From: Adiantum capillus-veneris
Taxonomy: Eukaryota; Streptophyta; Polypodiopsida; Polypodiales; Pteridaceae
Length of the DNA: 64,000 nucleotides
NCBI GenBank assembly: GCA_014529385.2
Contig: CM043959.1
Location: 10,442,809-10,506,808 of the forward strand
Reading direction: 5' to 3'
This document shows positions 12,232 to 22,965 of the stretch, in pieces. Both the position numbers and the translations under genes were made by a program. The first letter of the stretch is position 1. Each line of letters begins with the position of its first letter. Under the pieces are notes generated by a model that worked only from the letters and a program-made list of their open reading frames with translations, was not told the origin of the DNA and ran no database searches.

Positions 12232-12456
12232 TGTTGGAATTAGGGTTGCATAGAAATGCACACAGCTTGGAGAAGACGAAGGAATCTCAAGGCACACAAT
12301 AGAGAGTGTGTTACTTAGTGTGCAATGGGAAATAGATAGCCCTAGAGTGATGGGAGTATATACAATGCATGGGGGAAAAAACCTCCAAAGAGGGAAAAAA
12401 TGCCCTGGTGGTCCTAGTGTGCTCACACACATCACTACCACATGTGTATGGTAACA
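12232..12456 (-). repeat. copia-1 3' LTR (225 bp)
   Basis: On the minus strand it starts TGTTACCATACACATG and ends CCTAATTCCAACA. The upstream polypurine tract on that strand is CCAGAGGGGATT (12457-12468). It is shorter than the 5' LTR by about 27 bp near the TGTGGTAGT repeat. Confidence 0.92.
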
Positions 12457-12469
12457 AATCCCCTCTGGA

Positions 12470-14400
12470 GTGATGCAGTGAACAAGAGATGGCACATGAG
12501 TAAAGGGAAGTGCCATGCCCTGATGACATGATGAGTCCACAAAGGGGAGTAAGCCCAAAGCTTTGTGCAAAGCTTCAAGCTTCTCACGAGACAATGCCTT
12601 TGTAAAAAGATCTGCAAGGTTGTCCTGTGCTGGCACATAAGACAAGTTGATCTCTCTTGCTGAGAGCCTCTCCCTGACATAGTGGTAATGCACCTCAATG
12701 TGCTTTGTGCGAGCATGAAAAACTGGGTTCCTCGCAAGTGCCAATGCACTCTGACTGTCAGTGTAGATAGTGTTGGCAGTGTCCTGTCCAACACCCAAAT
12801 CAACCATAAGGTGTCTGAGCCATACACACTCAACCGTAGCTGTGAAGACTGCCCTGTACTCAGCCTCACAACTTGAAGTGGCCATAGTAGGTTGCTTCTT
12901 GCTCAACCATGATATACATGAATTGCCAAGCATGAAACTAAAACCACTTGTGGACATTCTCTTGTCAAAAAAACCAGCCCAATTTGAGTTTGAAAAAGCA
13001 TGTAAGTCTGGCGGCAATGATCCCCCTTTGGGATGAAACAAGCCAAGATGTAAAGTGCCACTAAGGTAGCGGAAAATCCTCTTGACAGCCTGCCAATGCT
13101 TAGACCCTGGGCTATGCATAAATTTGCTTACCAGTGAGACTGCAAACTGAATATCCGGCCTCGTGTTGCATACATAAATGAGGCAACCAACAGCAGTTTG
13201 GTAAAGAGTGACATCAGCAGGATCGCCAACATCATGTAGACTCAACTTCAAACCTGTTTCCATGGGAGTGGCAATAGGTTTGCAATCCTCAAGTCCAAAG
13301 TTACATAGCGATGTCTATATGTAACTTTTCTAACACAAGGCAATACCACCATCACATTGCTTAAATTGTATGCCCAAATAATGATGCAACAACCCCAAAT
13401 CTTTCATCTTGAAAGTAGCATTCAAATCAGCCTTAAATTCAGCAATATGTCTCTCATTTGGTCCAGTGATCAGCAAATCATCGACATAAAGAACCAGAAT
13501 GAGAAGTACATCACCCTCACACTTTACATAAAATGTGCTTTCTATTGGACTATTACAAAAGCCTCATTTAACCAAATGAGTGTCAACTTTCTCATACCAA
13601 GCACAAGGAGATTGCTTCAACCCATACAAAGCCTTCTTACATCTGCACACTTTGTCCTGTTGTATTTTTATGACAAAACCGCGAGGCTGCGTTACATAAA
13701 CTTCCTCAAATATGTCACCATTCAAGAAAGCAGTATTAATGTTTGATTGATGTACATCCCAACCAAAATGAGCTACCAATGCACATAGAAAATGCACAGT
13801 AGTCATATGACAAGTGGGAGCAAAGGTCTCTTCATAATCTATGCCTTTTTGCTGTGCATAACCCTTTGCAACAAGTCGAGCCTTATGGTGATCGATCACC
13901 CACTTTGTACCAATGGCCTTTTTGCCAGGAGAAAAATCACATAAAGTCCATGTGTCATTTTCTATAAGTGCATCATATTTTGATTGCATGGGAGCCATCC
14001 AATTTTCTAAATTTTGTGCTTCATCAAAATACAGAGGCTCCTCAACATCATGTAAGCTAGACACAACCAAAGCATAACAATCTGATGCATAAGATGCATG
14101 GTGAGAGCCTGAACAAGTACGACTAGACAAAGGTGCATCCAATTTGTTGTCACGCAAAGTGTGCACCAGCCATTTTGGCATACCTTTAGCCTGCTCATTT
14201 TCAACCCTTTCCTCATCAAGTACATCATGTACATCTGCAACAGTAATAGGCTGATCTGTAACATTTTTAGAAACCCCCATAGGATTTACATTAGCCTCAT
14301 TAGAACTTACATTCGTATCTCCACAACTGAAAAGAGGCAACAAAGTGTCATAAATGTCTTGTGAGCTTACATTACTATCTCTAGTACATGACAGCAAGGG
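12470..14400 (-). pseudogene. copia-1 reverse transcriptase and RNase H remnant
   Basis: RT begins near 14050 (NLENWMAPMQSKYDAL), with GYAQQKGIDYEETFAP, AFLNGDIFEEVYVTQPRGF and ALYGLKQSPCAWYEK. A frameshift near 13560 precedes the catalytic LYVDDLLITGPNE box (about 13445-13485). RNase H fills the frame 13263 downward: SSCEAEYRA, IYTDSQSAL, HIEVHYHYVRE and LADLFTKALS are present. The position normally occupied by the first Asp pair reads FSNSNWAG, so both Asp are Asn, consistent with G-to-A decay. No stop occurs before the polypurine tract and the frame reads on into the LTR, ending at 12220. Confidence 0.92.
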
Positions 14401-15390
14401 CTAAACAGAATCTTCCACAAACACTACATCCCGTGAAACCAGAATATGTTTTGTTTGCGGATGATACAACCTGTAACCTTTGCTTTCAGCACTATAACAA
14501 ACAAAAATACATTTGACAGCCTTATCATGCAGTTTTCTATGTTGTGTTTGTGGCACCAAAGCATATGCCAAACAACCAAAAACACGCATGTGCTCAATAG
14601 AAGGCTTTCTATCATGCCATGCTTCATATGGAATAATAGATTGCAAAGCTTTCATAGGACACCTGGTTAGTACATAAGTGGCACACATGATGGCCTCAAG
14701 CCAAAGATTATGCGACAAAGATTGACTTTTGACCATACATCGTGTCATTCCCGTAAGTGACCTGTTTTTCCCTCTCAGCAACACCATTTTGCTGAGGTGT
14801 ATAAGGCACTGTACATTGGTGTTCTATCCCACGACTAGCCATAAATGCATTGAAGTCATGAGACGTATACTCCCCCTCTCGATCGGAACGGAGGGTGCCC
14901 ATAGTACATTTCGAGACATTTTCAGCCATAGCCAGAAATTGTTTGAAGCACATAAAAACTTCGGACTTTGCTTTAAGCGAAAATACCCATGCATGCCTGG
15001 AGTAATCACCAAGGACGGAGTTTGCATGGGTCCACAAACATCACTATGCACAAGCTGCAACCTGCATGTGGCCCTAACTGAACCAGCCTTTAGAAACTTA
15101 CGCTACATTTTACCCAAAGTACAACCTTCACAAACATGTTTGATAGGTGCTTCAAGAGACGGCAAAGAAGCAACCATATCATATTTCTGCAAACGTAGCA
15201 AACTTGCAAAATTCAGATGATCAAAACGTGCATGCCAAAGTTTTGCATGTGAAATAGCCCTTGAATCTGCAAAAACATTTGCAAAATTTTGTCCACACTT
15301 GTCATAAAAAGTGAGCTTATACAGCCCATGGCACAAAAGGCTAGATGCAACAATTTCATCACCAAAACTGAGATCATGAACTATACATCT
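14401..15390 (-). pseudogene. copia-1 GAG-pre-integrase and integrase remnant
   Basis: The zinc-binding region reads AKLWHARFDHLNF...CEGCTLGKM (about 15250-15105). The core follows with LQLVHSDVCGPMQTPS near 15055, RSDREGEYTSHDF near 14870 and VPYTPQQNGVAEREK near 14780, giving the D, D and E positions. Two frame changes occur in the core (near 15010 and 14750). The C-terminal block (EAWHDRKPSIEHMRVFGCLA, then RDVVFVEDSV) ends at 14401. The homologous block of copia-2 at 31743-32207 is nearly the same. Confidence 0.9.
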
Positions 15391-15690
15391 ATCATCCACA
15401 AATTTGAACTACAAGTCCAAGTCTAGCAAGTGTGGATACAGAAAAAAGATTCTTCTTGATTGCAGGTACATAAAGTGTAGCAACAAGTGTGAAAGAACTA
15501 CCATTAGCAGTAGTAAGCACAATCTTTCCAACTCCTTGAACCGGATAAGAGGCATTGTTGGCACAAGTGACTGAATTCCCATGAGGGACAGACTCGAGAG
15601 AAGTGAACAATTCATGATGTGAGGTAATGTGCTTTGTAGCACCACTATCGAAATACCACACATGTGAATCTGCAGCAACTGACAAGCATG
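15391..15690 (-). pseudogene. copia-1 protease remnant
   Basis: The minus-strand frame 15685-15392 contains VWYFDSGATKHIT, with the D-S-G triad of a retropepsin kept, and ends LYVPAIKKNLFSVSTLARLG, the usual end of copia protease. A stop near 15410 separates it from the GAG-pre-integrase region. Confidence 0.9.
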
Positions 15691-15699
15691 CATCATGGA

Positions 15700-16756
15700 C
15701 AACAGGATTCTAAGTGCACTCTACGCTAAAAGCCCATTGTGCATCAACATCAGCATTACAGTCTATTTTTACAGAAGACTCAACAATGGCTGCATTTGTA
15801 GTGGAGCCAACTTTTGCAGTGAAACCACCCTCTTTCTTCTTAGCCTCTTTGGCATTCAACTTAGGACACAACTTGATCAAGTGATCATTAGCTTTATAAT
15901 AATGGCAATGCATTTTATTTTTGCCCTTACCATCAAAATTTCCAAACAAATTGCTGCCAACAGAAGCATTAGGAACATAATTTTTTCCACTCGCAGACAG
16001 AACCATAAGAAGTGGCTGTATTGCTGTTACCACCCTTTCTTTGAGAAGCAATAAAAGCCTGTTCAACTGCACGCTACCTAGTCCTATTTTTTTAAAAAAA
16101 GTGACTCTTGTAACATTAATGTGAATAATGCATCAAACTTGACAACTTCATGATTTCCTTGGGTCATAAGTCTCCAAGTACTAGCAAAAGTCTGCTAAGA
16201 ATCTGGTAAGTCATCAAGAACAGTCTGCACAAGAGAACCATTTGAAATGACTTCACCTGCAGAAATAAGTTGCTCATTGATATCCTTGACACTAGCAAGG
16301 AAAGTGTCCATATCATCTTCCTCATGCATAATCTTCAACTCCAACTCTTCACCCAACAAAGCAATTTCAGCCTCATTGCGACTTGCATAAAGACCAGCCA
16401 AAATATCCCAAGCCTATTTTGCAGACTTTGCTCAACGGATGTGAGGAACAATATTGCACTTCATAGACAACACAATCAATGCATGAGCCTACGCATCCTT
16501 TACATCCCAACGAGCTTGTTTTGCCGTAAGAAAAACAACTCTAATAGCAGCAATCCTTGCAGCAAGACCTGCAACATCCTCAACATCGCCAGCATCCTCA
16601 GAACCAGGATGTACATCAATGCCTTGCACAATATTCTAGATACCCTTTGACACAAGAACATGTTTCATCATGTAAGCCCACATAAGATAATTGTCTCCAT
16701 CCAACCTGTCCTCAGCAGCAAACATCTTGAACACATCTGTGTTGTTCTCAGCCATG
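15700..16756 (-). pseudogene. copia-1 gag remnant
   Basis: The first Met is near 16755, beginning MAENNTDVFKMFAAEDRLDG, followed by NYLMWAYMMKHVL, the typical copia gag start. A segment with LLGEELELKIMHEEDDMDTFL lies near 16330-16400. A zinc knuckle of form CX2CX4HX4C (CHYYKANDHLIKLC) lies near 15865-15910 with its second Cys replaced by Tyr. Stops near 16630, 16430 and 16190 break the frame. The copia-2 copy has the same layout and keeps that Cys. Confidence 0.88.
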
Positions 16757-17108
16757 GTAAATGTTGCACCTGATGTAAAAACTACCCAGAAATAGGAGAA
16801 ACAGAGCGGGAAAAACACTTGCTATATAGCACAAACCATAGAAGACTATAAGGAACCTGTTATGTAGAAATCGGCACTCACAGAAATTCTGCACAAAATG
16901 ACAAAATTGTCTGTGCAGACTTGCCTGTAGTGGAAATGGAGGCCGAAATAAGCCCAATTCAAAATCTGAGCAGACTGAGATCTACCAGCTCTCCCAAAAG
17001 TATTTGTTGAGCTGCGAACACTCGCCAAACGTCACTATAATCGAAGAAAGTGAGCAGGTGTGTGCTGGCGACTAAGCCCGAGAGGACGTAACCTGCTCTA
17101 ATACCAAT
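16757..17108 (-). other. copia-1 leader and primer-binding site
   Basis: Non-coding leader. On the minus strand TGGTATTAGAGCAGGT (17106-17091) follows the LTR end after two bases and matches the initiator tRNA-Met primer site except for one C-to-T change. Confidence 0.88.
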
Positions 17109-17360
17109 TGTTAGAATTAGGGTTGAAGATAAACACACACAACTTGGAGAAGATGAATGAAGCTCAAGGCACACAATAGAGAATGTTTTACTTAGTGTGC
17201 AATGGAAAGATAGATAGCCCTAGAGTGATGGGTGTATATACAATGCACGGGGGATCAAACCTCCTAAAGAGGGAAAAAATGCCCCGGCGGTCCTAGTGTG
17301 TTCACACACATGTGGTAGTTATGTGGTCACACACATCACTACCACATGTATATGGTAACA
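17109..17360 (-). repeat. copia-1 5' LTR (252 bp)
   Basis: Starts (minus strand) TGTTACCATATACATG and ends CCTAATTCTAACA. It contains GCATTGTATATACACCC near 17229-17245, a plausible TATA region. A local duplication of the TGTGGTAGT/CACACACATCAC words accounts for its extra length over the 3' LTR. Confidence 0.92.
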
Positions 17361-17737
17361 CTTGCCCCCTCCTTATAGGGATTGGATTTGACTTCAAGCA
17401 CATGCCTACCTTCAAGCATGCACCTTTGTTGTCAAGCATCTCATGCAATTTTAATTTCAAGCATAGTCCTAGCTTAACTAAGGTTTAAATACTTTTAACA
17501 CTAAACTTTGGAGGTCTTTAATGAAGCTAACCCTAAGGTCTTTAAGCTCCATTAGCTAGCATTTCTCTTTGATGTACCATCTTTCATTTGGAACCCTTTA
17601 ACTTTGGCCCCATGTTGAGATAGATCCATAAGCACATGTCTATATTCTAACACTTGTTCCGTTTATTCTCCCACATTAAATGATCAGTTTAATATGAGAA
17701 AATCATTTGGTTTGGTTAGATATTAGATTTTAGGACA
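17361..17737 (-). repeat. Element B 5' LTR, U3-side part
   Basis: Continues the LTR B sequence past copia-1. Its outer end, read on the minus strand, is TGTCCTAAAATCTAATATC followed by AAATGATTTTCTCAT and TTAAACTGATCATTTAAT, matching the starts of the LTRs at 4303 and 50377. Confidence 0.85.
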
Positions 17738-18317
17738 AGAATTGTGTATTGAAACTTGTATAAAAGTGTAAATTGTGTATTTTTTGCATAGACCCGTGGG
17801 GAGGGGTATCTCTCAAAAAGATGGGTGGGAAATCTAAATTATGGAAGATTTTCTCATTTTTCATCCATCTTTTCTCAAAAAGATGGGAGGGAAATCTAAA
17901 TTATGGAAGATTTTCTCATTTTTCATCCATCTTTTAAAATAGAAATGGCTAATGTTGCCTATAATTGTAAGTTTGACCCCTACTATTTGGAATCTTTCAA
18001 AGCCAATATTTTTGTACACATGGCCTAAGAAGACTAAGAAGACGCCATTGAGGAAGTAATGATTTAAGGCCTATTTTGACCATTTGTCACTTTTAGGATG
18101 AGGGTTCTATTTTGGTCGTGGTATTTGACATAAATATTTTCCCAACATGGCCTGAGCTCACTATAGATGTGGCCTAGGAGTCTCTATATCCTTTTTCTTG
18201 TACCATTTGATCTATAGAATCCTAAAGATGGTAAAATCTTTAGAAAGTAGGGATGTAATTTTCAATGAGAAAAATATGTACACAAAGATTACTTAGAAAG
18301 AAAAAAAAAAGATATAG
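17738..18317. other. Junction sequence between element B and copia-3
   Basis: No coding sequence recognised. It holds one tandem duplication with a 62-bp period (17811-17872 and 17873-17934, almost identical, starting TCTCAAAAAGATGGG). The last part may belong to decayed copia-3. Confidence 0.7.
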
Positions 18318-20039
18318 GTGATGAGTACATGTAGCTTGAGGACGATGAAGACTCAAGGAGTGCAAACGGTGATAACGTGCAACAATGTCAACCAAATGAG
18401 GACCTCAACCTATTTCCCGAAGATCCAAAAGAGAAAGTATACCTCCAGAAAGGTTGCTCCTTCCTTCAACCATCTCTTGATCTCATATTCTAGAGAGACG
18501 GAATCATATGAAGAAGCTATGCATCATGAATCCAAAGAAGAATGGATGAAGAGATTTCAAGTGGAGATTGACTCATTACATCGCAACCAAACATGGGAGT
18601 TGGTTGAGTTGCCTAAAGGTAAGTGGGCATTGCAGAACAAATGGGTGTATAAGCTGAAGAAAGAAGAAGGTGGGAAGAAAAGGTACAAGTCCACGCTTGT
18701 GGTAAAAGGGTGTTCTCAAAAGAAAGGTATTGACTTCAATGAGATAGTTTCTATTGTTGTAAAAATGAACTCAATTAGTCTTGTCTTAATCCTTGTGGCT
18801 GCACAAGATTTAAATCTTGAGAAAATGGATGTAAATATGGCATTCCTTTATGGTGACTTAGAGGAGGAAATTTACATGATTCAACCAAAGGGGTGAAGTA
18901 AAAGGTAAGGAGAAAATGGTTTGCAGATTAAAGAAGAGCTTGTATGGTTTAAAGCAAGCATCAAGATAGTGGTACTTGAAGTTTGATCAATGGATGTTGG
19001 ATTAGGGATTCACAAAATGCAGCTCAGATCACCGCATCTACACAAAGAATTTGGTAGATGGGAAGTTCATCATCCTAATGTTGTATGTTGATGACATGTT
19101 GATTGCAAGTTCTAACATGCAAGACATCAAAGACCTAAAAGAGGAGCTATCTAAATATTTTTCAATGAAAGATTTAGGTGCTACAAAGAAGATAGTTGGC
19201 ATGAATATATCAAGGGACATGATGAAGAAGACAATAAAGCTATCTCAGGAGGATTACATCAAGAAGATACTAGAAAGGTTTGCAATGCAAAATGCAAAAA
19301 TGGTTTCTACACCTTTGGCTGGTCACTTTAAACTAACCAAGGATATGTGTCCAAAGACACAAGAGGAGATAGCCTATATGTCTAAAGTTCCATATGCTGC
19401 AGTGGTAGGTTCTCTTATGTATGCTATGGTTTGGACAAGGCCAGACATTGCACATCCAATGGGAGTTGTAAGTAGGTTCATGGACAGCCCAGGTACGGAG
19501 CACTGCCAAGCTGTGAAATTAGGTATCTAAAAGGGACAACAACAAATGCTTTATATTTTGGAGGCACTGATATTTTCTTACAAGAGTATGTTGATGTAGA
19601 TATGGCAGGTGACAAAGATACTCAAAGGGGCACTACTGGCTATACCTTCACAGTTGGAGACGGAACAGTAATCTGGGCTTCAAAGCTGCAGAAAGTGGTT
19701 TCACTTTCTACCACGGAAGCAGAATATGTAGCAACGACGGAGGCAAACAAAGAGATTTTGTGGCTTCACAGATTCTTGGAGGATCTTGGATGCAAGCAAG
19801 ACAATTGTGTCTTGTACAATGACAGTCAAAGCGCCATTTATCTTGCAAAGAAATCAGCCTTTCACTCAAGGGTAAAGCACATTGATGTGAGATATCACTT
19901 CATACATACTCTTTTGGAAGAGGGACTGCCAAAGCTAGGGAAGGTGCACACAAGTGAAAATATCGCAGACATGTTTACAAAGGTAGTCAACAAGGAGAAG
20001 TTGAGCTTTTGCTCATCTTCAATCAGCATTCAAGGATAA
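18318..20039 (+). pseudogene. copia-3 reverse transcriptase and RNase H remnant
   Basis: RT N-terminal part 18318-18896: SYEEAMHHESKEEWMKRFQ, NQTWELVELPKGKWALQNKW, CSQKKGIDFNEI and MAFLYGDLEEEIYMIQPKG, then a stop and frame change. The palm continues at 19051 with MLYVDDMLIASSN, so the catalytic YVDD is kept. The frame is lost near 19527 and resumes in RNase H: DVDMAGDKDTQRGTTGYTF, TTEAEYVA, YNDSQSAIYLAKKSAFHSR, HIDVRYHFI and NIADMFTKVV, ending in a stop at 20037. All RNase H acidic positions appear kept, so this copy seems younger than its surroundings. Confidence 0.93.
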
Positions 20040-20099
20040 GAAGCCAGGATGCAAATCAATCACAGATTTGGTGTGGAGATCAGTCTCCAAGTGGGAGAT

Positions 20100-20890
20100 T
20101 GTTAAGTATGGAGTCTAATTTATCCCTTGTTTTGTATTAAAAACGCGCATTTGTAAGGCCCATGTTATGAAGAGAAACCATCGTGCGTGAAGAAAAATTA
20201 CTCATCAAAAAACCAAAAATTCCATGGCCAGTCTTGAGCTTCACTTGAGACTGGCTTTTCCAAAATATTATGGCCGGCCAACGATAAAAAAGTGGTAAAA
20301 AAACGGTCGGCTCGTTGGTGATGGTCGGTGGATGAAAGTCAATGGCCTGTGGCCTAATTCAAAATTGGGCTTGTCTTCTCAAGGGTGGCCATACAGGGGC
20401 GCATGCGAGAATTCAACTTGGACTTGTCTACACAAGGGCGCGTACAAACGGCTGCGTCTCATGAGAGAGGACATCCCTTTTGGACTATAAAAGGAGGCCT
20501 TTTCTACACACAAAAACGGATTGAAGAGGTGACACATTGTGAAGTTGATGCAACAAAGTGGCAAGAGGTGGTGAGAGTGAAGCAAGGGTGGGAGCACTAA
20601 AAGGGTATAGTCCCTTTGTAATCTAATTCTTATTTTGAAGTACTAAATCCATTGAGTGGCTGCTTTTATGTGGATGTAGACCAGATTAGGTGAACCACGT
20701 ATATTATATGTGCTCTCTCTCTCGCTCTCTCTAGTCTATAATCTCTCATTTGTGAAAAAACATCTCTCTCCATTAAGTAAACTACTCTTCTATCTATTTA
20801 GCTACGTCTTATTTCTTAAGAAAACCAAGGGAATATTCTTGATTTTTCTAGCACTTTTTAGACAAAACACAAAGACCCCCCCCCCAACAC
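20100..20890 (+). repeat. copia-3 3' LTR, right end approximate
   Basis: Starts TGTTAAGTATGGAGTC directly after the polypurine tract. A TATAAAAG box lies at 20486-20493. The word GTGGATGTAGACC...GAACCACGTA near 20672-20701 resembles the region downstream of the promoter in Tnt1/Tork-type LTRs. I could not find a sure CA end. Confidence 0.65.
20486..20493 (+). promoter_or_regulatory. TATA box of copia-3 LTR
   Basis: TATAAAAG about 390 bp into the LTR, in the orientation of the element. Confidence 0.6.
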
Positions 20891-22075
20891 ACACACACAC
20901 ACACACACATGCCACTAATGAGAATTTTTAAACCACACATTAGTGTGTGTTCATCACTAATAAGATTCTCTATTTAGCACTCCCATTAATGATAAATTAC
21001 TTTTGTTTAGTTCTACAAGTGGTTCCTTTTCTTGATTTGTGCATGTGGATTGGTTTTTGCAAATTGCTATTGATTGAGCCCTCTATCACGCAATTAACTC
21101 ACAATTTGATGTAGCCTTCATGTTCTCACTAGGACGATCAAAAAGTCTTGATTTGAGTTTGGATAATGAAAATTTAATCATTAGAGTTTCAAATTGAACA
21201 CATCTTGATTAATTTGTGCTTCATTTAGTGGCACCTTGCATTAATTTAGTGTCACTATTAGAAAATCCTTCATTTGATTAAGTAGACGGGTTGCCATTTT
21301 TTGAGCTATAACCCACAAGCTAACGACGAGCTGGGGGTCAACATAGACACACAATTTCTCCCAAATTTGATACAATTATCAAAGACAACAAAATATATTT
21401 TCAAGAGAAATTAAGTTTGGAAAGTATTTTGTCTTTGTTTATAAAATTTCAATATAAGGTCCACGGCAAAATAAAGAAAGATAAATATGCTATCAAAGTT
21501 CTCTTTCGTATATTAAACATTTTGCAAGAAACGTCTAGCCTCCAAAATTAATATATATTAATTCAAGAAGCTAATTTTGTAATTTTGACATCTTAGATGA
21601 TGTTTTATGTAGCTTTTAACCTCAACTACACGCTCAAACACCATTTTCCCTTTGGTTTGAGTGGCTGAATGACTATGTTTTGATGCCGAATGTGAACGTT
21701 ATGACATTGTCAAACTGCAGTCCCTTGTAATTCTGCTAGCAAAATTAGGTTGTAGTTGCAAAAAGTGGTTTAGTAATCTTACAAATGAATTTTTTATTTT
21801 TTTCCAAGAAAATACCTATAGTAATGAGTTGGGCTAAGATATAATTTCTCTTTAGAAGTATGGTTGTAACTTGGCTTGAAACTTGATTTCTCCAACAAAA
21901 AACGATTTGTGCTTGAACTCTAGGATTTTTGCATACAAATATGACTTTCTCCAAACTCCAACATAAGTTTTGTAAAGAAAAATTCTTGGACTCTGACAAG
22001 AAATACATTGCAAAAGTAGGATCCAAAATATAACTTCATGAGAAATCTTAGTTTTTCTACAGGACTAGAGCATAT
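20891..22075. other. Unassigned AT-rich sequence
   Basis: A short CA tract at 20887-20909 spans the start. Otherwise there is no coding potential, no matching copy elsewhere in the window and no clear structure. Small reading frames such as 22026-21745 (minus) look accidental. Confidence 0.5.
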
Positions 22076-22946
22076 TGTTAGCAGCGGCTAACACAAGCTA
22101 CACTGAATATGCATCAAGCAGGAGATATGCTATGGTTTTGCATAATATTTCCAACTCACTTTGTATAAGTCTTGGGCTCATTTGGAGTTCCAAAGTTGTA
22201 TATGTTAGTTAGAGGGATCAAGCTTAAACCCATAGTAGAAGGGATTGTGGTGAAAGTCTTTAAAAGGAAGCCTTTACGCAAGGAGGCTTCATTCTTGAAT
22301 ATCCACTCTTGAAGATCCACTTTTGAGAGCTCTCTCTCTCTCTCTCTTGAGTGTTATTCTATGGATGGCCTAGCCTTGAGCTTAATGCCCATGCTTAAAA
22401 GGCTAGGACTAATCCATTGTAATTAGAGAAGCTTGATTAATCTAATTCCTATTTTCTTATTAGTCTACTTCTTCTCTACATTTAATTACGTCCTTAATTT
22501 AGTATTACACTCTCATTAGTCTAGATTTGACAAAGGTATGTACTTCTTGCTATTAACCACTCTTATTCTTCTATAAGCATTCAATTTGTGATATTTAGCA
22601 TCACTAATTAGGTTGATTAAGTTGGATCTTAATCTTTTAACTAATGTGTGCTCCATATTGCTTGCTTGTGTGTAGATAGGTTTTAGAAACTCTAGCACTA
22701 TTCACCTCGTGTGTGTAGCTATTGATGAAGTGCCGTGATTGACATGTGGTGATTGGAGAGGCCAATACCAATGCAATTAGTGTGTGCTTATCATTAGTGT
22801 TCTTGGGGTTTCTAGTCTATGGTAAGCCGGACTTCAGTGGACTTGATGTCTGTAGGAGTTGATTGATTAGTGATTAGAGTATGTATAGAGTTAGTCTTGC
22901 CATGGCTAATTTCTACTTGCATTGGATAGGTGCTCTCTTGAATCCT
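22076..22946 (+). repeat. LTR of family G, plus orientation, 3'-truncated
   Basis: Starts TGTTAGCAGCGGCTAACAC. Throughout its length it is the reverse complement of 24224-23098 (with the MITE removed). It lacks about the last 130 bp that the minus copy has, and ends at AATCCT next to a primer-binding site that belongs to the minus copy. A short CT tract lies near 22333-22348. Confidence 0.85.
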
Positions 22947-22963
22947 CCCTGGCAACGGCGCCA
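22947..22963 (-). promoter_or_regulatory. tRNA-Asp-type primer-binding site
   Basis: On the minus strand the LTR end CCCAACA is followed by TT and TGGCGCCGTTGCCAGGG, a close match to the primer site complementary to the 3' end of plant tRNA-Asp, usual in Athila/Tat-type gypsy elements. Confidence 0.85.
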
Positions 22964-22965
22964 AA

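Larger units (their letters stand above)
12232..17360 (-). mobile_element. Ty1/copia element copia-1, near full length (5129 bp)
   Basis: Two LTRs (12232-12456 and 17109-17360) in the same orientation bound gag, protease, integrase, RT and RNase H in copia order on the minus strand. It lies inside the LTR of element B. The flanking pentamers CTCAC and CTTGC agree at three of five bases, a decayed target duplication. A relative, copia-2, lies at 29258-33344. Confidence 0.95.
18318..20890 (+). mobile_element. Ty1/copia element copia-3, 5'-truncated
   Basis: RT, RNase H, polypurine tract AAGTGGGAGATT and an LTR starting TGTTAAG at 20100 lie in order. Gag, protease and integrase are absent. The sequence is clearly a different copia family from copia-1 and copia-2. 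The right LTR boundary is uncertain. Confidence 0.88.
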
